A DNA stretch of 64,000 nucleotides from Hyphomonadaceae bacterium UBA7672 (GCA_002483135.1 DLHI01000036.1:72384-136383); one strand, 5' to 3'; positions 33,582-43,947 are shown, numbered from the stretch's first letter. The notes: a model not told the origin generated them from the sequence alone. Numbers and translations: made by a program.

Positions 33582-35567
33582 ATGAACGCCGGACGCGTTT
33601 ATTGGGGTCAGATCCTCTGCGTGCTCGCGGCTTTCCTCGCGAGCCTGATCATCACGACACAATGGACGGCCGGCGCACTGGGTTACCAGTCGCAACTCGG
33701 GACGCCTGATTTCATCCTGTTTGGCTATCCGCTCTACGCGCCCTGGAAATTCTTCCTCTGGTGGTATGCCTATGACGCCTACGCGCGATCCATCTTCGAG
33801 ACAGGCGCTCTGTTCTTCCTTTCTGGCGTGGCTATCTCCGTCGCGACTGCCTTCGGTTTCTCACTCTGGCGGGCGCGGGAGGCCAAGGACTCCGCTACGT
33901 ATGGCAGCGCCCGCTGGGCAACTGCGCGCGATGTCCGCAGGCTGGAGCTGACAAATGGCGATGGCGTCGTCCTCGGGGCGCTTGATCGGCAACTTCTCCG
34001 ACATGACGGCGACGAACATGTACTGGTGATCGCTCCGACCAATACAGGTAAGAGCGTTGGCATATCGCTTCCGACAGGCCTGGTCTGGCGGCATTCTTAT
34101 CTCGCGCTCGACCTCAAGGGCGAGAACTGGAGTGTGACCTCCGGACTCCGGAAGGCTTTCGGGCCCGTCTACCGCTTTGCGCCAACAACGGCCGACACGC
34201 ATCGCTACAACCCACTCACACAGATCCGTCGCGGAGAGGCGGAGGTCCGTGATGCGCAGGTCCTGGCTGACATGCTGGTCGATCCAGAAGGCGCACTTCG
34301 CGAGCGCAGCCACTGGCAGCTGCGCGCCTTTGAACTGCTTGTCGCGACGATTCTCTGGACGCTCTATGCAGAGAAACGCAAATCGCTCGCACGCGTCGGC
34401 GAGTTGCTGGCCGATCCGGCCCGCCCTGTGCTCGATCTCTTCGACGAGATGTTGCGTCGCCCCATCAAGGATGGCGCGGCACATCCGGTCGTCGCCGCAG
34501 GCGCCCGCCAGCTCCTGGACATGGCTGATGCAGAGCGCTCGGGCGTTGTCTCGACCGCTCTAGGCTTCCTTGCACTCTATCGTGATCCTATTCTGGCGCG
34601 CGCAACAGAGGCCTCCGACTTCTCAATCGAAGAGCTGATAACTGGGCCCAGGCCCGTCTCCCTCTATCTGGTTGTCCCGCCCGAAGAGATGTCACGCCTG
34701 AAGGCGCTGCTGCGCCTCATGATCAACCAGATCCTGAAACGCTTGACCGAGATCGCATCGCAGAACACGGACGGACGGCGCGTCCTCCTGATGTTGGATG
34801 AGTTTCCCCAGCTGGGCAAACTGGACTTCTTTGAGCACGCCCTCGCCTACATTCGCGGGTACAGGATCAAGGCCTGTCTGGTCGCGCAGTCGCTGAACCA
34901 GCTCGTCCAGACTTATGGCGAGAACTCCTCCATTCTCGACAACGCGCATGTCCGCGTCGCGTTCGCCTGCAACGACGAACGCACCGCCCGACGCATCTCC
35001 GACATGCTGGGCGTCACCACTGAGACCCGTGCGCAGATGAACTATGCCGGATCGCGCATGGCGCCGTGGTTGGGACATACCATGGTCTCGCGCCAGGAAG
35101 TCCCTCGGCCCTTGCTAACGCCGGGGGAAGTGATGCAGCTCCCGCATGCGGACGCGCTGATCCTGACGGGCGGCGCGCCTCCCATACGCGCCAAGAAAGT
35201 GCGCTACTTTTCGGAACCCGTCTTTCAGGCGCGTCTGCTGCCGCCCTACGCGTCGCCCCGCCATTCAGCCAACGGCCTGCCGACAGCTTGGTCAAATCTG
35301 TTCGCGCCCGATACGCCGCTCTCCCCTCCCCCCAAGCCGACGGCAGCCAAACACACATCCGCGCCGACGCGTGGCCAAAGTCACCAGGCGCTCCAGAACA
35401 CGTTCGATTTCTCGACCCCCGTATCGGGTGAAGCAGCGCAAACGAACGCCACGGCCTCAACGTCAGCTGCAAGCCTGTCCGACGATCTAGGCGCGGCGTT
35501 CACCGGCCCGACTCTCGCGGGAACGGTTTTCGCGCTCGATCCCGATCATTTCGACACGGATGTCTGA
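33582..35567 (+). CDS. traG: Conjugal transfer coupling protein TraG/VirD4
   Basis: A 661-residue type IV coupling ATPase that delivers the relaxase-DNA complex to the secretion channel. Two N-terminal transmembrane segments (about 10-30 and 70-95) precede the Walker A motif IAPTNTGKSVGISLP and Walker B LLMLDEFPQLGKLDF. The C-terminal 110 residues are a Pro/Ala/Thr-rich tail. It is the first gene of the rightward transfer operon, followed 5 bp later by the CopG-like gene. Confidence 0.95.
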   Translation: MNAGRVYWGQILCVLAAFLASLIITTQWTAGALGYQSQLGTPDFILFGYPLYAPWKFFLWWYAYDAYARSIFETGALFFLSGVAISVATAFGFSLWRAREAKDSATYGSARWATARDVRRLELTNGDGVVLGALDRQLLRHDGDEHVLVIAPTNTGKSVGISLPTGLVWRHSYLALDLKGENWSVTSGLRKAFGPVYRFAPTTADTHRYNPLTQIRRGEAEVRDAQVLADMLVDPEGALRERSHWQLRAFELLVATILWTLYAEKRKSLARVGELLADPARPVLDLFDEMLRRPIKDGAAHPVVAAGARQLLDMADAERSGVVSTALGFLALYRDPILARATEASDFSIEELITGPRPVSLYLVVPPEEMSRLKALLRLMINQILKRLTEIASQNTDGRRVLLMLDEFPQLGKLDFFEHALAYIRGYRIKACLVAQSLNQLVQTYGENSSILDNAHVRVAFACNDERTARRISDMLGVTTETRAQMNYAGSRMAPWLGHTMVSRQEVPRPLLTPGEVMQLPHADALILTGGAPPIRAKKVRYFSEPVFQARLLPPYASPRHSANGLPTAWSNLFAPDTPLSPPPKPTAAKHTSAPTRGQSHQALQNTFDFSTPVSGEAAQTNATASTSAASLSDDLGAAFTGPTLAGTVFALDPDHFDTDV

Positions 35568-35572
35568 TCGTC

Positions 35573-36019
35573 GTGTCACGCGCAAAGATAACCGCCTACA
35601 TCAACCAGGATCTCGTCGCTGCTATGCGGCGTCTGGCCGTCCAGCAGGATCGCAGTTCTTCTGACGTGCTGGAAGACGCCGTCCATCGCTTCTTCGATGC
35701 GACGCGGCGGGAGGGCGAGCATCATGCGCTGATGGCGCGCCTCGACCGGATCATGGCGCGGCTTGCCTTGATTGAGCATGGTCAGGAGACACTGTTCGAA
35801 CTGACGGCGCACACGACGCGCTTCGTGATGAGCGTCTCGCCTGACATCCCCGAGATGGACAAGGCGGACGTGAATGCGCGCGGATCGGAGCGCTTCCGCA
35901 ATGTCATCGCGGCGATGGTTGCCAAGCTGCGGACCGGCCGCAGCATCCTGCGCGACCAGTTTGGTCCGACCAGCGCGCCTACCACGGCCGACTCCAGTAT
36001 GGGAGCGGCTGCCGAATGA
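35573..36019 (+). CDS. CopG-family ribbon-helix-helix protein
   Basis: A 148-residue protein starting at GTG. The N-terminal ribbon-helix-helix (AKITAYINQDLVAAMRRLAV then SSSDVLEDAVHRFF) binds DNA as a dimer; the rest is helical with no known domain. It sits between traG and trbB with a 4-bp overlap into trbB, the standard place for a CopG gene in this transfer locus, and probably autoregulates the operon. Confidence 0.85.
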   Translation: MSRAKITAYINQDLVAAMRRLAVQQDRSSSDVLEDAVHRFFDATRREGEHHALMARLDRIMARLALIEHGQETLFELTAHTTRFVMSVSPDIPEMDKADVNARGSERFRNVIAAMVAKLRTGRSILRDQFGPTSAPTTADSSMGAAAE

Positions 36020-37056
36020 GCAACGCATTTCCTCAACACGACGCGTCGCGTGGCCATGATGCCTCCCGCGGTCTGGCCATGCTCACGACGGCGCTCGGAC
36101 CATCGATCGCTGCCATGCTGGAGGCGGCCGACACGATCGAAGTCATCGCGAACCCCGATGGCCGTCTCTGGTTCGAACAGGTCGGCAAGGGTCGAGTCGC
36201 CACACCGCATCGGCTTGAAGCGAGCGAGACCGAACGGGTCATCCGTCTCGTCGCCACGCTTACCGGCGCCGAGGTCAATCGCGACACGCCGATCGTGTCT
36301 GCCGAACTCCCACCGCGCGGCGAGCGGTTCGAAGGCGTCCTGCCACCGGTGTCACGCGCGCCGTGCTTTGCCATCCGTAAACCTGCATCGCGCGTGTTCA
36401 CGCTGGATGAGTATCAATCCTCAGGCGTCATCACCCCTGAACAGGTAGCCACCCTGCGCGCGGCCATCCACAGCCACGCCAACATCATGGTCGCGGGCGG
36501 TACGGGCTCAGGCAAGACAACGCTAGCCAATGCCCTGCTCCATGAGATCGCCCAGCTCGGTGAGCGTGTGGTCATTCTCGAAGATACGCGCGAGTTGCAG
36601 TGTGCAGCGGAGGATGTGGTCGCTCTGCGGACGCAGCCCGGATCGGTCTCCCTGTCGGACCTGGTGAGATCCACCCTTCGGCTTCGGCCTGATCGCATTG
36701 TGGTCGGCGAAGTGCGGGGTCCTGAAGCCCTCGACCTCCTCAAGGCTTGGAACACGGGTCATCCCGGCGGCATCGCGACGCTTCACGCCAACTCCGCACA
36801 GGCGGCCCTGTCCCGGCTGGAACAACTCACCATGGAAGTCTGCGAGACACCGCCCCGGGCGCTGATCGCGGAAGCCATCGATCTCATCGTCTTTGTGGAG
36901 CGCGGCGGACCCGCCGGCCGCCGCATCCCGGAAATCCTCGCGCCCAAGGGTCTGCCCCTTCAAGCGCCGGACCACATCGCACCCCAGCCCGGGGCGCGAG
37001 GCGCAAACGCGCCTGAACCTGGCAAAAATGAACCCACCAACAGGAGTGAACCATGA
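36016..37056 (+). CDS. trbB: Conjugal transfer ATPase TrbB
   Basis: A 346-residue VirB11-type hexameric ATPase of the type IV secretion system. Walker A is VAGGTGSGKTTLANALL, followed by EDTRELQC, the Walker B-like IVVGEVRGPEALDLL and the His box NTGHPGGIATLHANS. It works on the cytoplasmic face in pilus assembly and transfer. It overlaps trbC by 4 bp. Confidence 0.95.
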   Translation: MSNAFPQHDASRGHDASRGLAMLTTALGPSIAAMLEAADTIEVIANPDGRLWFEQVGKGRVATPHRLEASETERVIRLVATLTGAEVNRDTPIVSAELPPRGERFEGVLPPVSRAPCFAIRKPASRVFTLDEYQSSGVITPEQVATLRAAIHSHANIMVAGGTGSGKTTLANALLHEIAQLGERVVILEDTRELQCAAEDVVALRTQPGSVSLSDLVRSTLRLRPDRIVVGEVRGPEALDLLKAWNTGHPGGIATLHANSAQAALSRLEQLTMEVCETPPRALIAEAIDLIVFVERGGPAGRRIPEILAPKGLPLQAPDHIAPQPGARGANAPEPGKNEPTNRSEP

Positions 37057-37385
37057 GACTGACCAAGACGCTGCGCGCAATGGTGCGCGCAGCAACCCTC
37101 GGCGCCACCGCCGTTCTCGTCAGCGGGGCCGCACACGCAGCCACCGCTGGCGGCGGCATGCCGTGGGAAGGCCCGCTAACGGCGGTGCTGGATTCCATCA
37201 CAGGGCCGGTCGCGCGGATCGTCGCCATCCTGATCATCGTCGCAACCGGCCTCACGCTGGCGTTCGGCGATGTCGGCCAGGGCTTCAAGAAGCTGCTGCA
37301 GATCCTGTTCGGTCTCGCCATCGCGTTCGCTGCGGCGAGCTTCTTCCTGCCGTTGGTTGGCGGCGGCGGCGCGGTGATCCCGTAA
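37053..37385 (+). CDS. trbC: Conjugal pilin TrbC
   Basis: A 110-residue pilin precursor (VirB2 type). The signal peptide ends near VSGAAHAATAGGG, and two transmembrane segments follow (IVAILIIVATGLTLAF and LLQILFGLAIAFAAASF) with a short polar turn. In RP4 the equivalent pilin is cyclised by TraF, which is also encoded in this region. Confidence 0.9.
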   Translation: MRLTKTLRAMVRAATLGATAVLVSGAAHAATAGGGMPWEGPLTAVLDSITGPVARIVAILIIVATGLTLAFGDVGQGFKKLLQILFGLAIAFAAASFFLPLVGGGGAVIP

Positions 37386-37398
37386 AGGACAAGCTTGC

Positions 37399-37665
37399 AT
37401 GCGTGATCCCCGCGATGTTCCTGGATTTGTGGCGCCCGTCCGGCAGGCTTTGACCCAACCCCTCCTCATGGGCGGCGCCCCCCGGTCCTACGCCATCCTC
37501 AACGGCACCCTGGCGGCGATTGTCGCCTTTGCCGGGGCCCTCCTCCCGGGGCTGATCCTGGGCATCGCGGGGCATGTGCTCGGCGTCATCCTGGCCCGGC
37601 GCGATCCCGACGCCGTCGAAGTGATGAGTCGCGCCATGCGCATTCCCACCCATCTCGAGACATGA
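37399..37665 (+). CDS. trbD: Conjugal transfer protein TrbD
   Basis: An 88-residue inner-membrane protein of VirB3 type: VPGFVAPVRQALTQPLLMGG followed by one long hydrophobic segment (LNGTLAAIVAFAGALLPGLI) and a polar tail. It sits between trbC and trbE, its usual place. It anchors assembly at the inner membrane. Confidence 0.9.
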   Translation: MRDPRDVPGFVAPVRQALTQPLLMGGAPRSYAILNGTLAAIVAFAGALLPGLILGIAGHVLGVILARRDPDAVEVMSRAMRIPTHLET

Positions 37666-37716
37666 GCGCCTCGAGAGCTGACGCTTCACACGGATTTACC
37701 CCCAACGGATTTTAAC

Positions 37717-40242
37717 ATGTTCTCGCTTGCCCCCTACGCTCATACGCCCAATCGCCTTGAGGATTACCTTCCCTGGGCAATGCTGGTTGCGCCCGGAATT
37801 GTCCTCAACAAGGATGGCTCGTTCCAGGCGACAGCCCGATTCCGCGGGCCTGACGTGCGCTCGTCGACGCCAGAAGAGCTGGTCGCGTTCACGGCGCGCG
37901 CCAACAATGTGTTCCGGCGCCTGGGGCATGGCTGGGCCGTCTATATCGAGGCGGATCGCCGCGAGATCACGGACTATCCTGATGGCGCGTTCGAGGATGA
38001 TCTCTCGCGTCTCATAGATTCGGAGCGCGCCGCCCAGTTCGAGCAGGCGGGCGCACAGTTCGAGACGGTCCATCACCTGACCCTGCAGTGGACGCCTCCA
38101 CCCGATGCACACGCCAAGGCGTCGGCCTTCTTCTTCGAGATCGACCAGAAAAAGCCGGCGTCTGCTCCAGCCCCAAGGCGGACCCGGCAGACGCGGTCAA
38201 CGGACAAGTTAGCGAACAGGGGCGCGCTCGACCGTCGTGTCGCCCGCGAAGCTGTGGAGACGTTCCAGCGCAGCGTCGCCCAGGCGTTTGGCATGTTCGA
38301 GGGCGTCGTCGCCGAGTTCCAAAGGCTGAGCGATGACGAGACGCTGTCCTACCTGAAGCGCCAGGTCTCGCCGCGCGCCACGAATTTGCGCGCGCCGACA
38401 AGTGCGGCCTTCCTCGATTGTCTCCTATGCGACGCCCCGCTTGTGGGCGGCATCGCACCGATGCTGGGGAACAGGCACCTGCGAGTTCTCACCATCAAAG
38501 GGTTCCCGCCATTCACACATCCGGGCGTGCTCGATGATCTCAGCGCCTCGGCCATGCCGTGGCGCTGGATGACGCGGTTCGTCTGCCTCGGTCGCGAGGA
38601 GGCCGAACGCGAACTCGTAAAATGGCGCAGGCTCTGGTTTGCCAAGCACAAGTCGATGGGCGCGCTCATCAAGGAGATGCTGACCAAAGAGGCGGCGACG
38701 TTCGCCAATCCCGACGCCATCGCCAAGTCCGAAGAGGTCGATGAAGCCTTGGCTGAACTCGGCTCCGAACTGATCGGGTTCGGGTTCCTGACGTCGACGC
38801 TGGTTGTCCTGGGCGCGACAGCCGAAGAGACCGACGAGAAGCTGCGTACTGCCGAGCGCATCATTGCTTCGCGCGGATTTGTGACCATCGCGGAAAGTCT
38901 CAACGCGGTGGAGGCCTGGCTCTCAAGTCTTGCGGGTCACGCTTACGCCAATGTGCGTCACCCGATGGTCTCCACCCTCAACCTCTCCCACATCGCCCCG
39001 CTCTCGACCGCGTGGGCGGGGGACGCACGTAACCGGCATCTCGATGCCCCCGCCCTTGCCGTTGCCCGCACGGATGGCTCAACTCCCTTCCGGCTGGATC
39101 TCCATGTCGGCGATGTCGGTCACACCATGGTTGTGGGCCCGACCGGCGCGGGCAAGTCAGTGCTGCTCTCTTTCCTTGCCCTGCAATGGCGCCGCTTTGC
39201 CGGCTCAAAAGTGTTTGTGTTCGACAAGGGCGGTTCGGCGCGCGCGGCCCTGCTCGGCATGGGCGGGACCGCAATCGATCTTGGCGGCAATGGCGTTGCG
39301 GCCTTCCAGCCGCTGGCCCGCATCGACTTGCCCCAAGGCCGCGCTGACGCTCTCAACTGGGTGATGACGCTTCTGGCTCAGGAGGGCCTTGCCGATACCC
39401 CGGAGGTCAAGGAGCCGGTCTGGTCGGCGCTGGGCAGCCTGATGTCCGCCCCGCCCGAGCAGCGACATCTCACGGGTTTGCGGCTCCTGGTCCAGAATGC
39501 GGCGGTGCAAGCAGCCCTCCAGCCTTACACGCAAGAGGGCGCTATGGGGGGCGTGTTCGATGGGGCGGAAGACCGTCTCACTCTCTCCGACCTTGTCCTG
39601 TTCGAGATGGAAGAGATCATGGCGCGGCCCAAGGCGGCGGCGCCCGCGCTCCTTCACCTGTTCGACCGGCTGGAGGAGCAGTTCGATGGCAGCCCCAGCC
39701 TGCTCATTCTCGATGAGGCCTGGCTGTTCCTCGATTCGCCGATCTTCGCGGCCCGCATCCGCGAATGGCTCAAGACCCTTCGCAAGAAGAATGTGGCGGT
39801 GGTGTTTGCAACCCAGTCGCTGGCGGACATTGCGACCAGCAGCATTGCGCCGGCCCTGATCGAGAGCTGTTCGACCCGGATCTACCTGCCGAACGAGCGC
39901 GCGTTCGAGCCACAGCAGCGGCAGGCTTATGAACGGTTCGGGCTCAACGAGACCGAGATCGATCTGATCGCAACCGCCCAGCGCAAGCGCCACTACTACT
40001 ATGCGAGTCCCAAGGGCCGCCGCCTATTCGAACTGGCGCTTGGTCCGGTGTCGCTGGCGTTCTGCACGGCCTCCGACCCCGACGCCCGCGCCACGATCGC
40101 AGCCCTTGAGCGGCAAGCCTCCTCAACACCGTTCTGGCGCAGGTTCCTGCGCGCCCGCCAGCTCGGCTGGGTGCTCGACGCAATCGATGCGCCCGAACGC
40201 AATGCCGCCACTTCCCCTCACCGCGCCCTGGAGACCGTCTGA
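37717..40242 (+). CDS. trbE: Conjugal transfer ATPase TrbE
   Basis: An 841-residue VirB4-type ATPase, the main motor of the type IV system. The N-terminal CagE/VirB4 domain (about 1-400) precedes Walker A VVGPTGAGKSVLLSFLAL and Walker B LLILDEAWLFLDSPIF, with FATQSLADI after. It shares its last base with the start of trbJ. Confidence 0.95.
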   Translation: MFSLAPYAHTPNRLEDYLPWAMLVAPGIVLNKDGSFQATARFRGPDVRSSTPEELVAFTARANNVFRRLGHGWAVYIEADRREITDYPDGAFEDDLSRLIDSERAAQFEQAGAQFETVHHLTLQWTPPPDAHAKASAFFFEIDQKKPASAPAPRRTRQTRSTDKLANRGALDRRVAREAVETFQRSVAQAFGMFEGVVAEFQRLSDDETLSYLKRQVSPRATNLRAPTSAAFLDCLLCDAPLVGGIAPMLGNRHLRVLTIKGFPPFTHPGVLDDLSASAMPWRWMTRFVCLGREEAERELVKWRRLWFAKHKSMGALIKEMLTKEAATFANPDAIAKSEEVDEALAELGSELIGFGFLTSTLVVLGATAEETDEKLRTAERIIASRGFVTIAESLNAVEAWLSSLAGHAYANVRHPMVSTLNLSHIAPLSTAWAGDARNRHLDAPALAVARTDGSTPFRLDLHVGDVGHTMVVGPTGAGKSVLLSFLALQWRRFAGSKVFVFDKGGSARAALLGMGGTAIDLGGNGVAAFQPLARIDLPQGRADALNWVMTLLAQEGLADTPEVKEPVWSALGSLMSAPPEQRHLTGLRLLVQNAAVQAALQPYTQEGAMGGVFDGAEDRLTLSDLVLFEMEEIMARPKAAAPALLHLFDRLEEQFDGSPSLLILDEAWLFLDSPIFAARIREWLKTLRKKNVAVVFATQSLADIATSSIAPALIESCSTRIYLPNERAFEPQQRQAYERFGLNETEIDLIATAQRKRHYYYASPKGRRLFELALGPVSLAFCTASDPDARATIAALERQASSTPFWRRFLRARQLGWVLDAIDAPERNAATSPHRALETV

Positions 40243-40982
40243 TGTACCGACCTACACTCATCCGCATCTTCCGCTTGATGCTTGCCTCTGTGGCCCTTGT
40301 CTCTCCGCTACAACCCCCCGCCCAGGCGCAGCTTACCGTCTTCGACCCGTCCAACCTGATCCAGAATGCGCTCAACGCGACGCGCGCGCTGGAGCAGATC
40401 CGCAACCAGGTGCTGCAGATCACCAACCAGATCCGTCAGCTGGAGAATGACGCGAAGAACCTCACCAGCCTCGGGCGCACCTTTGCGCCTGAGCTCATGA
40501 GCCAGCTCGACCAGCTCGACCAGCTCATCAATGCGGCGCGTGGACTGGCGCTTAAAGTGAATGAGACACGGACAGCGCTCGAGACGCTCTATACCGGCGA
40601 TTATCGCAACACGGATGTTGCCAGCCGCGCCCGCTCGGCTGCCCAGCAGATGGACAATGCCCGCTCGGCGCTTCAGGCCTCCCTGCTCCTGCAAGCGCAG
40701 ACGACCGAACAGCTTCGCAGCGACCGGCGCATCCTGAGCACGCTGGCGGATGCAAGCGCCAACGCCACCGGCGCGCTGTCGGCGCAGCAGGCCACCAACG
40801 AGATCCTGTCGCTGCAGGCCCAGCAGGCGATGCGGCTGCAGGCGCTGCTGGTGGCGCAGTCGCGCGCCGAAGCACTGGAGCGCGCCCGCGAGATGGAAGT
40901 GCTCGCTCAGGCGCGCGCCCAGCATGCGCACTTCTTCTCTGGCGCGCGCTCCGCACACCCAGAAGCCCCGCCCTGGCCCTGA
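40242..40982 (+). CDS. trbJ: Conjugal transfer protein TrbJ
   Basis: A 246-residue VirB5-type periplasmic protein, possibly a minor pilus component. A signal peptide (LMLASVALVSPLQPPAQA) precedes a mostly helical, coiled-coil-prone body rich in Gln and Asn (ALEQIRNQVLQITNQIRQLE). No trbK follows; only 57 bp separate it from trbL. Confidence 0.9.
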   Translation: MYRPTLIRIFRLMLASVALVSPLQPPAQAQLTVFDPSNLIQNALNATRALEQIRNQVLQITNQIRQLENDAKNLTSLGRTFAPELMSQLDQLDQLINAARGLALKVNETRTALETLYTGDYRNTDVASRARSAAQQMDNARSALQASLLLQAQTTEQLRSDRRILSTLADASANATGALSAQQATNEILSLQAQQAMRLQALLVAQSRAEALERAREMEVLAQARAQHAHFFSGARSAHPEAPPWP

Positions 40983-41039
40983 GACCGCAGATCCACGCCC
41001 CTCCCACACTCGCAGCCATCCTCACCAGAGCCACGCGCC

Positions 41040-42392
41040 ATGAACGACTTCTCGGCCATTGACGGGTTTCTGACCACGTTCATCACCTACATCGATTCAG
41101 GCTTCGGCCTGATCTCGGGGGATGTGACGTCCCTTGCGGCGATCCTGATCGTCATCGATGTGACGCTGGCGGCGCTGTTCTGGGCTTGGGGAGCGCAAAA
41201 CGACATCCTCCAGAGTCTCGTCAAGAAGACGCTCTATGTCGGCGCGTTCGCCTTCATCTTCGGCAATTTCGCCACGCTGTCGACGATCGTTTTCGATAGT
41301 TTTGCGGCCCTTGGATTGAACGCGTCAGCTGCAACGCTTGCGCCCGCCGACCTCCTCAAACCCGGGCTGGTTGCAGCCGAGGGACTTTCCGCTTCCCAGC
41401 CGATCTTCGATCATATTGGCACGATTGCGCCGGGTCCGTTCGAGTTCTTCGGCAACCTCACGGAAGTCATCCTGCTATGCTTGGGCGGCATCATCGTCAT
41501 CGCGGCGTTCTTTGTCCTGTCGATCCAGCTGTTCGTATTGGTGGTCGAATTCAAGATCACGACGCTGGCGGGCTTTGTGCTGGTGCCGTTCGCGTTCTGG
41601 AAGCAGACGACGTTCCTGGCCGAGCGCGTGCTGGGGAACGTCATTTCTTCGGGCATCAAGGTGCTGGTGATCGCAGTGGTGATCGGCATCGGGTCGGGCA
41701 TGTTCTCGACGCTCCGGACCGCCCTGTCGCCTGACGACATGACGATCGAGCAGGCGTTCTCGGTTGTTCTTGGCTCCCTTACTTTGATGGGCCTCGCCAT
41801 CTTCTGCCCGCGCATAGCAGCCGGTCTCGTCTCTGGCGCGCCGCAGCTTTCAGCGGGCGCGGCCGCCGGAACGATGCTGGGCGTCGGGGGTGCTGCGGCG
41901 GGGGCGTTCACCGCAGCGCGTGCTGGCGCCGGCGCCGCTGTTGGCGCCACGCGCGCAGCGAGCAATGGCTCGGCGTCAGCGGCCGGAGGTCTCCGCGCGG
42001 CAACCGCGCTGGGCGCAATGCGCACCGGCCTCTCCGGTCCGATCGCTGCGCCGCTCAATGCTGCGGTGGGACTTGGCGCGTCGGCGGCTGGCGGTCTCGG
42101 CCAGGCGGCAGGCCGTGTCGCCGGTCACTTCCGAGCGCGCGGGACGGCAGGTCAGCGCGCTGTTGCTGGCGCGGCGGGTGCAATCACACCGCCGCCCACT
42201 TCCGCGCCAACGTCAGCATCCGCAACTCCATCATCCAGTACGTCGTCCGCCACATCCGGCCAACCGGCCTGGGCCAACCGGTTCAAGCGCACGCAGGCGA
42301 TCCGGGAGGGCGTGCTGGTTGCCGCTCACACGCTGAACGCCGGTGACGGCGGCGGCGCTTCTGAAGGCCCCAATCTCAAGCAGAGGGACTAA
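41040..42392 (+). CDS. trbL: Conjugal transfer protein TrbL
   Basis: A 450-residue polytopic inner-membrane protein (VirB6 type) with about six transmembrane segments in the first 280 residues. The tail is Ala/Gly/Ser-rich and low in complexity (ATRAASNGSASAAGGLRAAT), a usual TrbL feature. It forms part of the inner-membrane channel. Confidence 0.93.
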   Translation: MNDFSAIDGFLTTFITYIDSGFGLISGDVTSLAAILIVIDVTLAALFWAWGAQNDILQSLVKKTLYVGAFAFIFGNFATLSTIVFDSFAALGLNASAATLAPADLLKPGLVAAEGLSASQPIFDHIGTIAPGPFEFFGNLTEVILLCLGGIIVIAAFFVLSIQLFVLVVEFKITTLAGFVLVPFAFWKQTTFLAERVLGNVISSGIKVLVIAVVIGIGSGMFSTLRTALSPDDMTIEQAFSVVLGSLTLMGLAIFCPRIAAGLVSGAPQLSAGAAAGTMLGVGGAAAGAFTAARAGAGAAVGATRAASNGSASAAGGLRAATALGAMRTGLSGPIAAPLNAAVGLGASAAGGLGQAAGRVAGHFRARGTAGQRAVAGAAGAITPPPTSAPTSASATPSSSTSSATSGQPAWANRFKRTQAIREGVLVAAHTLNAGDGGGASEGPNLKQRD

Positions 42393-42394
42393 TC

Positions 42395-43096
42395 ATGTTC
42401 ACCGCAACTTCGTCTGGCCGGGGGCGATCCTCGCGTCTTGGCCGGGCACCCGAACCCGACACGCCCTACCGGCAGGCCCAGCAGCTCTGGGACAATCGCA
42501 TGGGCTCATCGCTTGCCCATGCCCGCACCTGGCGGACAGCAGCGTTTGCAAGCCTCGCGCTTGCAGGCGCGATGGCGGCAGGCGTGGTGGTGCTGGCCCT
42601 GCGCCCCGCAGCCGTCCCGTTCGTGATCGAAGCGAACGAGACAGGCGAAGCGAGGCTCGTAGGCCCCGCAACGTCGGCCTACGTGCCGAGCGACGCCCAG
42701 CTGTCCTGGCATCTGGCCCGGTTCATCGAGATGATCCGCGGCCTACCCTCAGATGCCATCGTGGTCCGCCAGAACTGGCTGCGCGCCTATGACTGGACCA
42801 CGCAGGGCGGCGCGCAGGTTCTGAACGCCATGGCGAAGGAGGACGATCCGTTCGCCAAGGTCGGCAAGCGGACGGTTGCGGTCGAGGTGATCTCGGTCGT
42901 GCGCGCTTCCCCGGACAGTTTTCAGCTGCGCTGGCGCGAGAGCACATATGCCAGCGGTACGCTGATTGATGTTGAGCGCTATTCCGGCGTCGCCAGCATC
43001 GTGATTGCGCCGTCCTCCTCACCCGAGCAGCTCGCGAAGAACCCGCTCGGTCTTTACGTCCACGCCTTCAACTGGTCACGGGATCTCCAGCAATGA
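42395..43096 (+). CDS. trbF: Conjugal transfer protein TrbF
   Basis: A 233-residue VirB8-type assembly factor: a short cytoplasmic N-terminus, one transmembrane segment (FASLALAGAMAAGVVVLAL) and a periplasmic NTF2-like domain ending PLGLYVHAFNWSRDLQQ. It overlaps trbG by 4 bp. Confidence 0.93.
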   Translation: MFTATSSGRGRSSRLGRAPEPDTPYRQAQQLWDNRMGSSLAHARTWRTAAFASLALAGAMAAGVVVLALRPAAVPFVIEANETGEARLVGPATSAYVPSDAQLSWHLARFIEMIRGLPSDAIVVRQNWLRAYDWTTQGGAQVLNAMAKEDDPFAKVGKRTVAVEVISVVRASPDSFQLRWRESTYASGTLIDVERYSGVASIVIAPSSSPEQLAKNPLGLYVHAFNWSRDLQQ

Positions 43097-43947
43097 AACG
43101 CCCTCTTCTGCTCTCCGCCTGCATCGCCACACTCATGCTCGCCTCACCCGCGCTGGCGCAACCATCACCCAAAGATGCCGCATCGATCTCCGCCAGCAAT
43201 GAGTCCGCAACGCGTGGACTCAGCGATGCATCGCTCGTCGGCGCCCTGCATGAGTTCGCCTACGAGCGCGGCGCCCTCTATGCGGTCCAGGCATCCCCAC
43301 AACGGATCACCGACATCGCCCTCGAGCCCGGCGAGACCCTGCTGTCCGTCTCAGCGGGCGACACGACAAGATGGATCGTCGGCGACGCGCAGTCCGGCAT
43401 CGCCGGCGACATCCAGTCCCACATCCTCGTCAAACCGAACGCCGCCAACCTTGCGACCAACCTCGTCATCATGACGGACCGGCGCGTCTACCACATCGAC
43501 CTCAAGAGTACGTCCGGGGCTGCCATGGCGTCTGTCGCCTGGCGCTATCCGGTCGAGATGACACTGCCAAGCAGTCTCCCGCCTCCTCCACCGCCGCCTG
43601 CAGCCGCTTCTTCGGCAGCGCCGGGGTTCACGCCGGAGACGCTCAACCTTCGCTACCGGATCGATGGCGACAAGCCGGACTGGCGCCCGCTGTCGGCATT
43701 CGATGATGGCAAACAGGTCTATATCGAGATGCCGGACAATCTGATCGAGGCCCCGCCCCTGTCAGTGATTGGCGATGAAGGCCTTGAAGCCGTCAACTAC
43801 CGGATCCGTGGCAAGTACTACATCGTCGATCGCCTGTTCAAAAAGGCGGAACTCCGTCTTGGCTCCGGCTGGACCCAGAAGAAGGTCGTCATCATCCGCC
43901 AGACGCCGATCGCCACCGTGAACACAAACGGAGGCCCCAATGGCTGA
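43093..43947 (+). CDS. trbG: Conjugal transfer protein TrbG
   Basis: A 284-residue VirB9-type protein. Signal peptide MKRPLLLSACIATLMLASPA with cleavage near ALAQPS. A Pro-rich linker (SLPPPPPPPAAA) splits the two domains, and the C-terminal domain contains YRIDGDKPDWRPLSAFDDGK, the region that packs into the outer-membrane core. It overlaps trbI by 8 bp. Confidence 0.93.
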   Translation: MKRPLLLSACIATLMLASPALAQPSPKDAASISASNESATRGLSDASLVGALHEFAYERGALYAVQASPQRITDIALEPGETLLSVSAGDTTRWIVGDAQSGIAGDIQSHILVKPNAANLATNLVIMTDRRVYHIDLKSTSGAAMASVAWRYPVEMTLPSSLPPPPPPPAAASSAAPGFTPETLNLRYRIDGDKPDWRPLSAFDDGKQVYIEMPDNLIEAPPLSVIGDEGLEAVNYRIRGKYYIVDRLFKKAELRLGSGWTQKKVVIIRQTPIATVNTNGGPNG